Shown: positions 50,358 through 61,261, counted from the first letter of the stretch. The stretch is DNA of 64,000 nt from Sorex araneus (GCF_027595985.1 NC_073304.1:49455137-49519136), one strand, 5' to 3'. Translations and numbers: made by a program. Notes: a model not told the origin generated them from the sequence alone.

Positions 50358-52080
50358 GAGTCGAGAGTTCTTTAACTAGGCAACCAGTTTGCCTGGTTTA
50401 ATGAGTCACTATAATTAAAAATTAAGGTTGTTTGGTCTGGAAATTTGTCTCACATAGGAGTGGCAGAAATGGTAAAATGGGACTATGTTCTGCCCAGCAT
50501 AGGATTGGGGGACTACTGGAGGCATGATGGGGAGCTTGTGTGGATTGATGGCTCTCAGCCAGTGACTCGAGTGATGTAAAATCCAGAGTTACAGTGGTCC
50601 GTCCTTAAGTGCATCGTCGCTGGGACCAACGACGAGCTCAGTTAAGCACAGATGTTCTTACTGGCACTTTTTTACTCCTTTTGCTCTTTCCCTGCCTTTC
50701 ATGAATCTGTGAAATTGCTCCTGGGACAATTCACCTCCACTAATAGCTGTTGCAGTGAGCAGGTCTGTTCTTGGGGCGGGGGGGGGGGGGGGGGCGGAGG
50801 GCAGCAGACAGATGCCCTCCGATGCCCTCCGATTTTGTGTGAGATAGTCCTGGTGCTGCTTCTACAGAGGCTCCTTCTGAAGAGTCTAGGCTATGTCTGC
50901 AAAGGTGAAGCTCTCAATCCGAGGAAGTTATTTTGGAGAAACTAAGTCAGAGAAACAGTTGGTGATAGGGTCCATGATAAAGGGGACTCAGCCACAGAGC
51001 CCCTGAACCTGCAGAGGTGCCCAGCAGGAGGGGCGGGGCAGGGCTATGCTGGGAGGCCTCCTCTTTCTGTGGAGGCCTGTGTTCCTTCCACACGCTGAGT
51101 GGCTGAAGAAGTGCAGTTTGCAGTGACTCAGCTTTTATAAATAGGATGATAGGAAATTCCCAGCAGCTCCTGCCTGTGCTTCACTTAGGTGCATAGCTTA
51201 GACAGAGGAAGCCCCGCCGCCTCCCCCGTCCTCAGCCCTGCAGCATCTGGGGGCCTCATCTCTGATGATCTAAGACTAAGGTGGGCTCCTCCAGGGGAAA
51301 CCCTGACTGCAGCTCAGGCTCCCCGCCTGCCACTGACTCCCTGGAGGAAGGTACATGATGTCCCCTTTGTAGCTGGGGAAACTAGAATCCAAACTCGGGT
51401 GTGACTCCAGCTCTCCAGCACTCACCACTGGCTCACCTGCCTTGACCAGGGACGGAGAAGGTGGACCAAAGGTCACAAAGAGAGGGGAGCACTGTGTGTC
51501 CTGGAGGAGAAATGGGAGACGGGTGGCAGCATCCTGGGCCTCTGCTTTGCTCCTCCTTCTCTCTTATCCCCAGCAACAGCTTTCTTAGCAGAACGGGCTG
51601 TTTGGGGAAAGCCAGGCTTGTGCTCAAGCCCCCACGGCACTGGGCTCCCGTGGAGCTGCCTAGACCTGGCAGAGGCTTTGCGAGAAAGGAGTGGGTGTCA
51701 GTGGTGGGGTGGCTGGTTGAGGGCTTTGCTCAGGACCCAAATGGTGTTCATATGTTTGCCCAGCAGCTCCCTGTGTGCAAGGGAGCCAGGAGCAGTCTCA
51801 CTGAGTCATGCACGGGGAAGAGACAGGAAGGTGGAGCCTTCGAGCAACTGCTACCCCCCACTTCCTGCAGATCAGCCTGGGGCTCGCTCTTGGGGGCTCT
51901 GGGGCCAGGCTGCTGGACTAGGTCACACCTCCATATGCTTGAGATGAAGCATTTGGCATCTTTGCCAAGCAAGGCCTGTTATGGTGTGGGTTGCCTTACC
52001 CACCACAGAGGAGCCCTGAGTTTAGGGAACCCACGTTTGTTGTGATGGGCCAGAGTCTTTCACCGAAAGGAAACATTCTC
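50358..52080. other. Mostly unique intergenic sequence
   Basis: Contains a hairpin near 50604, a 17-G run near 50780, a direct repeat GATGCCCTCC (50812-50831) and GC-rich sequence at 51000-52000 with long spurious frames. No gene recognised. Confidence 0.4.
50592..50650 (+). repeat. Long near-perfect hairpin, pogo/Tigger-like end
   Basis: Arms CTTAAGTGCATCGTCGCTGG (50604-50623) and CCAACGACGAGCTCAGTTAAG (50626-50646) pair almost fully around a two-base loop. The preceding CAGTGGTCCGTCC resembles the CAGTNGTCC start of Tigger DNA transposons. Confidence 0.45.
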
Positions 52081-52104
52081 TCTCTCTCTCTCTCTCTGTC
52101 TCTC
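52080..52104 (+). repeat. (TC)n microsatellite
   Basis: CTCTCTCTCTCTCTCTCTGTCTCTC, at the tail end of the neighbouring reverse retroposon. Confidence 0.9.
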
Positions 52105-52640
52105 TAGTTCACAATATTTGATTACATTTAATATTCAAACACCAATCCCACCACCATTACGCCTTCCCACCACCAAATTCAGGATGTTTCCATCCCAAGT
52201 CCCAAGCCCTGTCCCAAAGCAAATTGTAAGAATATATTTTGTATTGTCTGTTATGAAGAACTGCTGAACATGCTTACAAAAAAGTGTTCATATAGGAAAC
52301 AGTGTGAAGATTGTTCTATTTTGGCAGGAGCCATTAAGACATTCTATAGGATATTACTAACATGTTGTTAAAGCTTGGGTGATGTGATCTTTGGTATATA
52401 TATCTGAAAACACGTATATATATATATATATGCATCTATATACGTAAACATGCATATATATATTTATTTCCCTCTATGATTTGTTGCCTACTGTCTGAAC
52501 CCCGTCAAATATGATGTGGTAATTATGGAGAATGGGTAGGGAGTGTCCCAGCAACGCCATCCAGGAATATGTTCACTCATATGTGAGGCTCGTCTTGAGC
52601 ATGTGGGGCGCAGCCTGGAGCATGGCAGCAGTTGGATAGT
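52105..52640 (-). mobile_element. L1-tailed retroposon, second member of the 41.1-kb family
   Basis: In reverse it includes GGGACACTCCCTACCCATTCTCC, the TA-rich core and CTTCACACTGTTTCCTATATG, ending GGTGGTGGGATTGGTGTTTG...TTGTGAACTAGAG. It extends about 90 bases further 5' than the 41-kb copy, giving CTCCAGGCTGCGCCCCACATG. No coding capacity seen. Confidence 0.8.
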
Positions 52641-53095
52641 GGAGATTGGCTGTCCGGGCTGGTGCCCTTAGGGCGGAAGGGCTCACCTGCTCCCTTTGGG
52701 GCGCCCTGCGTGAAAACAGTCTGGTGAGGAGTCCAGTGGCATGGCTATGGGAGCCTCATTTTATGCTCCCTGGAAACATTCTCTCTTCTGCTGGACTCAG
52801 ACCACCTGTACCCAGAGAGTATCAAAGAGACTGACCAAAGCAAGGCAGCCAGTGCCTTGGCTCAGAGGCCCACCACAGAGGGACGAGACTGGCAGGATGG
52901 TCTCCCCACAAGCTGCGAGCCCTGTCTTTCCTCACTCCTATCCAGTCAAATAGCAGAGGGGAGCGCCCCAGTGTCTGGCCTCAGTCTCTTCAGTGGTGGG
53001 CTTCTCACAGCTGAGTCTGCAAGCCCCCTCTTCCCTCACAGCAAGGCAGCAAGGAGTTTGGGTTGGGTGAAGAACTTTGAATAATAGGCTTTTGA
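52641..53095. other. Unique intergenic sequence
   Basis: No gene or named repeat recognised. Confidence 0.4.
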
Positions 53096-53098
53096 GGG

Positions 53099-53149
53099 AC
53101 TGGTAGTACTCAGGCACTACTCCTGGCTCTGTACTCAGGGATCACTCCT

Positions 53150-53150
<1 letters not shown>
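53099..53150 (-). repeat. SINE-A fragment
   Basis: Only the body (ACTACTCCTGGCTCTGTACTC, then GGATCACTCCTGG) remains; it ends in the adjoining microsatellite. Confidence 0.85.

Positions 53151-53239
<89 letters not shown>
53151..53239 (+). repeat. (GT)n(GA)n compound microsatellite
   Basis: About 18 GT units pass directly into about 26 GA units. Confidence 0.98.
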
Positions 53240-53242
<3 letters not shown>

Positions 53243-53640
53243 ACTAATCCCATCAGACCAGGGCTCCACTCTCATGGCCTCATCTAACCCTAATTAGTTC
53301 CAAAGTTCCTCCACCCATGATCACCACGGGAAGTTTATGCCTCAGCCTCTGAGTTCTGGGGAACACACGCATTCAGCTAACACCACCAGCTAAACGGGGC
53401 CGCCTCACACAGCGGGAGCTTCCAGGCTGCTGCTGCAGCACAAAGGCCACGATGTTCTGGTTGCTTAGTGCCCAGGTGCACCTGGCGGTGCTCAAGAAAT
53501 ACTCGCTGAATGAAATCCTGCCAGACGCTGGCCTGGCTCCAAGCCTTTCTCCAGTGCATCTTAGGCTTAAGAAGCCCTAGAGCCAGGTTTTTCCATTATA
53601 CTCTTTTTACAATTCCCTGCTCTTAAAAAAAAAAAAAGTT
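53240..53640. other. Unique sequence with an L2/MIR-like patch
   Basis: GTGCTCAAGAAATACTCGCTGAATGAA near 53488-53514 resembles the end of an old L2/MIR-type repeat. No gene seen. Confidence 0.4.
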
Positions 53641-53649
53641 TTTTTTGAT

Positions 53650-53817
53650 TTGTTGTTATTTTTGTATTTTTCTTCTGGACCACACCTGGCAGTGCTCAGA
53701 TCTGTACTTGGGGATCATTCCTGGTGGTGCTTAGGGGACCCTATGTGGTACTGAGAATAGAAACCAGGTCAGTTGTGTGCAAGGCAAGCACCTTCCCACT
53801 GTACTATATCTCCAGCC
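53650..53817 (-). repeat. SINE-A
   Basis: TGGACCACACCTGGCAGTGC to CTGTACTATATCTCCAGCCC. Confidence 0.92.
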
Positions 53818-53834
53818 CATCCCTGCTCTTTTTA

Positions 53835-53998
53835 GTTTATTTATTTTTGCCACATCCTATGGTGCTCAGGGCTTACTTCTAGCTCTGCCCTCAGGGATCA
53901 GTCCTGATGGAGCTCGGGGGACCATATGGGGTTCCAAGAATCAAATCTTGTTGGCCACATGCAAGACAAGTGCTTGAGCCTTGCATTAGATCTAAGGA
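53835..53998 (-). repeat. SINE-A with 17-bp TSD
   Basis: The direct repeat CATCCCTGCTCTTTTTA is at 53818-53834 and 53999-54015. The head end has decayed to GAGCCTTGCATTAG. Confidence 0.93.
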
Positions 53999-54015
53999 CA
54001 TCCCTGCTCTTTTTA

Positions 54016-54355
54016 AACAAAGAACCTTTTAATCCTTTTTCTCAAGTCCTGCTGCTCCACCCCACTCCACTGGGAAGAGGAAGCGACTCTGAGTAAATAC
54101 ACAGAGATAAGTCGCTTTAGAGCTTCTCTCTCTCCACTGTGAGATATGTGAGAGTGGGAGAGGCACCAGCCTCTGTGAGAGGCAGGAGAAACCAGCCCAT
54201 AGGTGGACTTCAAGCATCTTCTCACACACTGCTCCGAGCACGCTCCTGCATCCAGAGGTGGCTTCAAGAACTGCACCTATGACATTGCATGCCCTCAGCA
54301 CCGAGCAAACCTTCCTCCCGCTGCCTACTTTTGAGACAGGTCCACCCACATGCAC
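54016..54355. other. Unique intergenic sequence
   Basis: No gene or named repeat recognised. Confidence 0.4.
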
Positions 54356-54359
54356 GGAG

Positions 54360-54570
54360 AGGCTTTGCTTATAACAGCAAAAAGCTATTTAAAAATAGGG
54401 AAACAGCTCAATACAATATGGCACTGCTGCCCCGCACTGGGAAAACCTTCTAATGACGTAAAAACAATGAGCTGATCTCTGCAGTCTGATGTGGAAAGAC
54501 ACTCAAGGCTTATTGCTGAGAGGAAAATAGCAAGTGGAAAAGAATATCTATAGGATTTGTACATTAAAAC
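54360..54570 (+). repeat. Ancient L1 3'UTR
   Basis: TTATAACAGCAAAAAGC, ACAATATGGCAC, GATGTGGAAAGACACTCAAGG and TTGCTGAGAGGAAAATAGCAAG follow the order of old L1M 3' ends. Confidence 0.55.
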
Positions 54571-54675
54571 CCAAAGCTGCTCCATGTTTTCTTCCGGAAG
54601 CTTCCTTAGAAGGTTGTCTTCAGCAGAGGAAAAGTCTGGGAGAATAAAGTAGCAAATGCTTCTGTGCTCACTGTG

Positions 54676-54723
<48 letters not shown>
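54676..54723 (+). repeat. (CA)n microsatellite
   Basis: 24 uninterrupted CA units. Confidence 0.98.
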
Positions 54724-54724
<1 letters not shown>

Positions 54725-54725
<1 letters not shown>

Positions 54726-54852
54726 CAGTGAGTGCAGTTGGCTTGGAGGAATCATATGGGTGCCAACGATAGAACCCAGGTCAGTCATGTATGAGGTGTG
54801 TAAGGCCTCATGCAAGGCAAGCACTCTACCCACACCTATCACTCCAGCCCCC
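54725..54852 (-). repeat. SINE-A, 5' half
   Basis: AATCATATGGGTGCCAACGATAGAACCC through CACTCTACCC to CTATCACTCCAGCCCC, with a GTGTGTAAGGCCTCATGC insertion in the head. Confidence 0.82.
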
Positions 54853-56690
54853 TCGCTATGACTTATTTGAAACAGTCACACTTGCTTTAAACAGGACCCA
54901 TCTTTGGGAAGCATCTGAGATATATTTGGTTATTCTTTCAACAACCTTCTGTTGAGCTTATACTACATGCCATATATTGCATTAAAAATTGTGCTAAGCA
55001 ACGTGGCCCTCACTGTCCACTAGACAGACGAGCCTTCCATTGCCAGCCCCAACCAGAAAAAGCAATCAAGCGAATCCATTATTGCAAAGGATGGTACATG
55101 AGGTGAAGAAAATGCACAGCTAATGTGAGGGTTGGCTGCTTTGGACAGGACGAGTTGGGCAGGAAGGATGAGAAGGTAATCTGTGAGCAGAATCCTGAGC
55201 CTGGGCAGGGTCATCTGAGCAGCCTTTGGGCCTCTGTTATAATCAGCTAAGCCTCCGTGCTAATGAAAAAGGACCCCAGTCTGGGTGGGAAAGTCAAGCG
55301 CCCCTTCCGGGAGCTCACTGCCCTGACCCACAGCTGATAGGAGGCTCCCCCACACCCTGAAGGATGGCAACCTATCCTAGGACACCGTAACACCAGATTC
55401 TTGAGGAGTCACATTGGCCGGGGGAGTAGCTCACAAGAAGGTCACCCGTGCCTGGCAAATATAGAGCCCCAGATTCAAACCTGGCACTGAAAGAGTAGAA
55501 ACGTGACCGATAGTGACCAGTTCAAGCAAGAGATGATGGGGACACTATTAGCAGGAAAATGTCCGTGCCTGGTGGGTTTTTGCTCGGTGCTATAGAAAGA
55601 AGACATGGCCAGGGCACGAGACACAGCGCAGAGCGGGAATCTGGGATTCAGTGAGACAAGGACAGCTCACCGGTGAGTGCAGAGCTGCAGAGAACAGACA
55701 GGCCTTTGATTCCCAGACCTCATCTTTCTACCCCTGGAGAGCCCTCTGGGCATTCACCAATGGGCAGGACACAGGACATTGACCGGGGCGGAGACGGCAG
55801 GTCTCTACAGATGTATTTCCGTTGTTGCCTGGAGCTGGAACCCAGAAAGCACTGGGTGTTGCCCCCCACTCCTCTGAGGGGAGGAGACCAAGTCTCCTGC
55901 TGGTTCTCAGGAGAAAAGGGCAGAGGAGACTGACATTGTCCAAGGGGTCAGATGAGTCCAGAGCCTGGGCTTGTTGGGGATTTTGCCGTGAAGCTGAGAA
56001 ATGGGTAGAGGGGCCTCAATGGGGAATGGCACTTGGAGAAAGAAAAGATGTTCATTTTGATTTTCAGGATATTTGATCTTAGAATTCCTCTTCAGGGGAT
56101 TGTGCAGAGAGCTCCAGGTTGGGGTCAATGTTTCTCAAAACTTTTCCAACCGTGGACCCTTAGCAAACCTAGTCTCTTCCTGTGATGCCCTGTCCTGCCC
56201 ACCCCCTCATCCCCCATTTACGTGATTTCCATTTGTGGCCCCCTTGAACTATCATGGGCCCCATGGGGGGTTCACATGACCCCGGCTGAGAAGCACAGGT
56301 TTGGAGTCCCTGTACTCTGCCTGGAAAGCGTCAGGCCCACAGTCCAATCCCCACAGTGCCTCAGTACTGAGAGCTGGCCTGGGAATTCTGCTGTCCGTGT
56401 TCTTGACACCACCTTGCATCAGGTATGTGAGGGGCTCTACGATGAAAGGGGCCAGGAGGAGGGCTCCCTGCAAATATGTGAACTCCCTTAGCTTTGCAGC
56501 TGGTGTGTGCGGCCCCAGCCCTCAGAGACAGCAGAACAGGGGAAGGGGAGGGGAGAAGAGATGAAGAAATGTGATTACATCATCTGTGGGATTGCTCTTG
56601 TGATCACGCGCATGCCTAGTTTTGGTTTTTGTTTGTTTCATTTTGGGGCCAATTCAGATAATGCTCAGAGCTTCTTCTTCTTTTTTTTTA
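54853..56690. other. Mostly unique intergenic sequence
   Basis: A degenerate SINE head may lie at 55415-55500 (GGGAGTAGCTCACAAG, AGATTCAAACCTGG). TTCAACAACCTTCTGTTGAGC near 54940 resembles a very old interspersed repeat. No gene recognised. Confidence 0.35.
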
Positions 56691-56692
56691 AA

Positions 56693-56970
56693 TTTTTTAT
56701 TTTAATGGATCATTGTGATATACATTTACAGACTTACAGACTTTCATGATTGCGGTTCAGTCAAACAACGTTCAAATACCTACCCCTCCACCAGTGCCTA
56801 TTCCCCACCCCCAATGTTCCCAGTATCCCTCCCCCCACCCCATCCCTTCCCACCTCCTGCCTCTATGGCAGACACAATCCCTCCTACTCTCTCTGTTCTT
56901 TTGGGTGTTATGGTTTGCAATACAGGTAAAAAGCAGCCATCACGAAACAATAGAGGCCATGTACGCAGAG

Positions 56971-57048
<78 letters not shown>

Positions 57049-57050
57049 CT
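56693..57050 (-). repeat. L1-type 3'UTR fragment with (GA)n
   Basis: In reverse: GGCACTGGTGGAGGGGTAGG, AATCATGAAAGTCTGTAAG, GTGATCCATTAAAAT tail. Same tail type as 23420 and 60262. Confidence 0.8.
56971..57047 (+). repeat. (GA)n microsatellite
   Basis: About 38 perfect AG units. Confidence 0.98.
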
Positions 57051-57159
57051 CGAAGCCTCCCCGCCCCTCCTACAACGCTCGACCCGAGGAATCTCCTCTG
57101 CTAGCCTGTCCACCACGGCCGGCAAGGAAGTTTAGTATGGTGATGAAGACAATGGAGGC

Positions 57160-57640
57160 CAGTAGTCAAATGGGTTCTACTATGCAGTCTCCACTAGCTG
57201 TCACTGCCCTGCCAAGGGCTTGGGCTCTTTGTAAGTGTTCTTAAGATCGAGCTTTGGCCTATTCAAAGTCAAAACCAAGAGTCTGTAAGAAGGTAAGTTC
57301 TCCCAGGGAGAGCTGGTCCCAACCTTCAAACTCCAAGTCTCAGGATAGTTTGCTCTCCTTTCCCTAAGCCCTGAGAGTCCTTCTAAGCTTTGTGTGGGAA
57401 GGAGAAGGGGAGAAAGTCACAAAACAAAACAACTTTGTCAGTAAGTTTCTGTTAGAATCTCAGTCACGGGCCACATGAGGTGCAAAGGGAGAGGGTAGCT
57501 CAGGAAATGAAGACTCAGGCCTGCTGCGTTTGGAGAATGGCCAGGTCGAGAAGTCCATCCAGCCATTTGATAAGAGAATCTGAAGTTCAGGGGCAAGTTC
57601 CAGTCTTGGTATACATTTAATAGTCAGCAGCTAGGACCTA
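57160..57640. other. Unique sequence upstream of the SKA2 pseudogene
   Basis: No repeat recognised. The last bases before 57647 could be pseudogene 5'UTR, but I cannot confirm this. Confidence 0.4.
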
Positions 57641-57646
57641 CTCAGC

Positions 57647-58005
57647 ATGGAGGCAGAGGTCGATGAGCTGAAACAATGTTCTGGAAAGCTGACTCTGATC
57701 TGGATTCCATACAGGCTGGACTGTAAAATTAAGATTAATCATCTTGATTCAGCCAGCAAGAAGAATCCAGTTATGCCTAAAGCAAATGTCAGCAGTAAAG
57801 TCATGTTTTCAGACTTTACATACCATGCTTTGCGGCAATTGTTCTTGAGCAGAAGAAAGACTAAGCACCATATTTGTGCTGCTTTGACTAAAACTATGAC
57901 CATGATACAAAAACTCCAAAAGCAAGACTTGGAGTTGTAGCTACTGACAAAAGAAGGGAAACACTTGCAGCAGAAGTACCTAAAATCTCACATGTCATGG
58001 ACCCA
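57647..58005 (+). pseudogene. SKA2: SKA2 processed pseudogene
   Basis: An intronless copy of SKA2, a ~120-residue subunit of the SKA complex that couples kinetochores to spindle microtubules. MEAEVDELK, IPYRLDCKIKINHLDSASKKNP, RKTKHHICAALTKTMTMIQKLQKQ and DLEL match the SKA2 sequence I remember, in order, over the whole protein. The middle (around PKANVSSKVMFSD) has lost similarity, probably by compensating frameshifts. A TAG at 57938-57940 stops the frame before the last segment, which continues in frame as LTKEGKHLQQKYLKSHM. The parent gene has introns, so this is a retrocopy. A missing PLTKEE start and the premature stop make it non-functional. Confidence 0.88.
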
Positions 58006-58030
58006 GAGAGATAGAATAGAGTTTTGCTAG

Positions 58031-58210
58031 TTTTTCAGGTTTTTTTTCTTTTGGGGGCCAAATCAGGCAATGCTTAGGGGTTACTCCTGACTCTGCCCTC
58101 AGGAATTACTTCTGACCAGCTTGGGGGACCATGAGAGATACCAGAATTGAACCCTGGTCAGCCTCGTGCAAGGAAAAGTACTCTACGCATTGTGCTATTG
58201 CTCCAGTCCT
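58031..58210 (-). repeat. SINE-A
   Basis: TTTTTTCTTTTGGGGGCCAAATC tail side to GTGCTATTGCTCCAG head side; inserted just 3' of the SKA2 retrocopy. Confidence 0.92.
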
Positions 58211-58242
58211 ATTTATAGAGGCTTAGACACTGACCAACCTGA

Positions 58243-58290
58243 GTGATCCCTGACCACAGAGCCAGGAGTAAACCCTGAGCACCACAACGA
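58243..58290 (+). repeat. SINE-A body fragment
   Basis: GTGATCCCTGACCACAGAGCC and AGGAGTAAACCCTGAGCACC only. Confidence 0.7.
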
Positions 58291-58700
58291 AACAAAACAA
58301 AGGGAAAGACCTTCCTCTGTTGGACTTATGTAGAACAGAGTAGCAAAAGGGGATTTTAAAGGAAAGGGCTCAATTCCAGAGAGATAGGAGGCTGTTTGAT
58401 TAGCATCTGGTGACCAGAGGTGGAGGGAGGGTGCCAGGAGAATGAAGGAAAAGATCTGATTTGAGTGACTGGACAGAGGTGACTTTTACAATAAAGGCTT
58501 ATAAATAATGTTTAGAGGAGAAGCTGGGATGGTAAGAAAGATTAAAAAAAAAGTATGTATACACACTTGTAATTTTAGACAAAAGAATCTCAAAACTATT
58601 TTGCATTTGTTTTTCTATAATCCAGATCTCCTAGAACACAGTAAAAAAAAAAAGAGTTATTTATTATTCTAGTCAATCTAATGTGAATGAGTATGATCTG
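58291..58700. other. Unique intergenic sequence
   Basis: No gene or named repeat recognised. Confidence 0.4.
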
Positions 58701-58709
58701 GATATAATT

Positions 58710-58856
58710 TGGGGGGGGGGGCAAGGTGGGGTTTGGACCACACCCTGGAATGCTCCTGACAATGCTCAGAGAACCATATGGGATGTTGGGGGATTGAACC
58801 TTGGTCTGCTACATGCGAGGCAAATGCCCGACTCACTGTGTATCACTCCAGCCCTG
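58710..58856 (-). repeat. SINE-A, old copy
   Basis: TGGACCACACCCTGGAATGC to GTATCACTCCAGCCC, tail replaced by a G-run. Confidence 0.86.
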
Positions 58857-59248
58857 ACCTCTGCTCTGGAAATGAAAGGATAGAAGAAAGTGTATTACAC
58901 ATTATCAGTGTGTATAATTGTTTTGTTAATTTTGATGGCAGATGTGGCTACAGGGTGACTGAGACCACTATTAGGTGGCCTGTGGTCTTCCCACAAAACC
59001 TCACTTTGGTAATAAACTGGTTTATCAATGTCAGTCAGACAGAGCAGTAAAGAAAGTCAGCAGCTTGGAGTTTGTTTAAAGTCAGCACCCTTTAAACAGC
59101 TAGAGGATCAGCCTCCCCAAACGCTTAGCAGGTTTCTGCAGTATGTGTGGAGCTCAGGCCAGACAAGTCTTGTGTACTTCAGACTGTTACTATAAATTAA
59201 AAAATTGACAATCACCCAAATTTAGGGTTAACTCAAAAACAATTTTTT

Positions 59249-59330
59249 GTGTGTGTGATGCCAGGTATTGAACTCAGGGCTTCACATATGCAAGACTACT
59301 GCTCCGCTGCTGAACTACATGCCCAGGCCA
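59249..59330 (-). repeat. tRNA-Ala-like SINE head (second copy)
   Basis: In reverse: GGCCTGGGCATGTAGTTCAGC, then a B box CCTGAGTTCAATACC. Same class as 5449. Confidence 0.5.
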
Positions 59331-59499
59331 GAAATAATATTTTTTAAACTAGTACCAACAAGCCCAGTAAATGCTTAGACAATGACTTCAGAAACACCAT
59401 TGTGAGATAAAACAATGATCACGAATTGATTTTTACTGATCTAAGTTTGGATAATTCCATTTGCCATTTGTGTTGTAACAAACAATAAATTTGTGCCTG

Positions 59500-59660
59500 C
59501 TAATGGGGCAGGCTTGGGTGGTGAGTGGGAAACCGTGGACACTGATGCAGGGAAGGTCACACTGGTGGTGGGATTTGTGTTGGAACATTTAATGCTCAAA
59601 ACAATTGTTTTATAAATAACTTAGTAAATCATAGTGTTATAACAATACAATTTTTTAAAA
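59500..59660 (+). repeat. L1-type 3' tail fragment
   Basis: CACTGGTGGTGGGATTTGTG, AACATTTAATGCTC and a TATAACAATACAATTTTTTAAAA end resemble the tail of the 41-kb retroposon. Confidence 0.6.
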
Positions 59661-59707
59661 GAAGTAATGTTTTCTGCCACCCCCCTTAATATATATACTT
59701 TACTTTT

Positions 59708-59873
59708 TCTTCTTGGGTCACACTCGGCGATGCACAGGGGTTACTCCTGGCTCTGCACTCAGGAATTACTCCTGGCAGTGATCAGGGGACCATATGGGAT
59801 GCTGGGAATCGAACCTGTGGGTTGGCCGCATGTAAGGCAAATGCCCTACCTGCTGTGCTATTGCTCCAGTCCC
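59708..59873 (-). repeat. SINE-A, young
   Basis: TTCTTCTTGGGTCACACTCGG to GCTGTGCTATTGCTCCAG; a two-base GG insertion in the B box (CCTGTGGGTTGG). Confidence 0.95.
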
Positions 59874-59883
59874 AACATTTAAA

Positions 59884-59888
<5 letters not shown>

Positions 59889-59922
<34 letters not shown>
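59889..59922 (+). repeat. (TA)n microsatellite
   Basis: 17 perfect TA units, beside the 5' end of the preceding SINE. Confidence 0.97.
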
Positions 59923-59927
<5 letters not shown>

Positions 59928-60077
59928 GGAAGCTTGGGAAGCTAAAAGCAAATATTAAAGCATTGGAAACATTTTAAATTGCATATAATTTAAATGATAG
60001 AGATAGGAATAATTTCCATATGAAATTTCAAAGATAGAATATATAATATATATGATAAAATATATACACATATATAT

Positions 60078-60697
60078 GGACTGGAGCGATAGCACAGTAG
60101 GTAGGGCGTTTGCCTTGCACGTGGCTGACCCGTGTTCAATTCCTCCATCCCTCTCAGAGAGCCTGGCAAGTTACCGAGAGTATCCTGCCTGCACGGCAGA
60201 GCCTGGCAAGCTACCTGAGGCATATTTGCTATGCCAAAAACAGTAACAACAAGTCTCACCTGCTTCCTGAGCGGAGGAGAGAAGACAGATGGAATAGAGA
60301 AGGGATCACTAAGAAAATGATGGCTGGAGGAATCAGTCAGAATGGGAGATGCGTGCCGAAAGTAGATAATGGATCAAACATGATGACCTCTCAGTGTCTG
60401 TGTTACAAGCTGTAATGCCCAAAAGTAGAGAGAAAGAGAGTATGGGGAATATTGTCTGCCATGGAGGCAGGGGGAGGGTGGGAAAGGGGGAGTATACTGG
60501 GGATATTGGTGGTGGGGAATGTGCACTGGTGGAGGGATGGGTGTTTGATCATTGTGTGATTGTAACCCAAACATGAAAGCTTGTAACTATCTCAACGGTG
60601 ATTCAATAAAATAAAAAGAAAAATACAAGTCTTACAATGGAGATGTTACTGGTGCCCGCTCCAGCAAATTGATGAACAACGGAACAACAGTGCTACA
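60078..60697 (+). repeat. SINE-B, short subtype, split by an L1-tailed retroposon
   Basis: Left part 60078-60261 (head, B box, GAGAGTATCCTGCCTGCACGG, ACAGTAACAACAAGTCTCAC). Right part about 60626-60697 (AAGTCTTACAATGGAGATG to GGAACAACAGTGCTACA). Confidence 0.93.
60262..60625 (+). mobile_element. L1-tailed retroposon nested in SINE-B
   Basis: The 5' part (CTGCTTCCTGAGCGGAGGAG...) is unlike L1 ORF2; the 3' part (GGTGGTGGGGAATGTGCACTGG, ACATGAAAGCTTGTAAC, GTGATTCAATAAAATAAAAAG) is an L1-type tail. ACAAGTCT repeats at both junctions and acts as a short TSD. Confidence 0.85.
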
Positions 60698-60709
60698 CTG
60701 AATGTTTCT

Positions 60710-60852
60710 TATTTTTGGGTTTTGGGTGTTAGAGACCACACCCAACTCTGTTAGAACTCAGGGTAACATTCTGTGGTGCCATGGATCAAATCTGGGTCTC
60801 CTGCTGCATGCAAAGTAAGTGTTCCAGCCCACTGAGCTATCTCTCCACTCCC
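60710..60852 (-). repeat. SINE-A, old copy
   Basis: GTTAGAGACCACACCCAACTC and CTGAGCTATCTCTCCA. Confidence 0.75.
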
Positions 60853-61261
60853 CCAGAAAGAATCTTTCTATTGGAGAAACCTATGATACTACAGGGCAAA
60901 CATCTAGAGCAGTGAGCTCTACACCTTTTTCACATCTGTGCACCCATGAAAATGTGAGAAATAGTTCACAGACTGCAAAGGCATACAAAAAAATCATTAT
61001 AATGGTATTTTGTGTGGTTTTTTAAAAATTCTAATGTCATAAAATAAAAATTCTACTGAGCAGCAAACAAATATCCTCCCAATAGAATGACCTGAGCTCT
61101 TGAGAAAGCGATATTTAGTTCAAATGACGTTGGTGCAAAATCTGTCCCTGCTTCTCTGCTAGGAAACCTGAAAACCTGGCCTTGGATCTGCTTCCCAGAG
61201 ACAAAGTGCTGCACTGACACCCATTCAGCTGCTCTGTTTGATGTTTCTTTGTTGTTGTTGC

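Noticed and set aside
50780-50797. 17-G run as a G-quadruplex regulatory element
   Set aside because: A simple homopolymer without adjacent gene or conserved context; too little to call.
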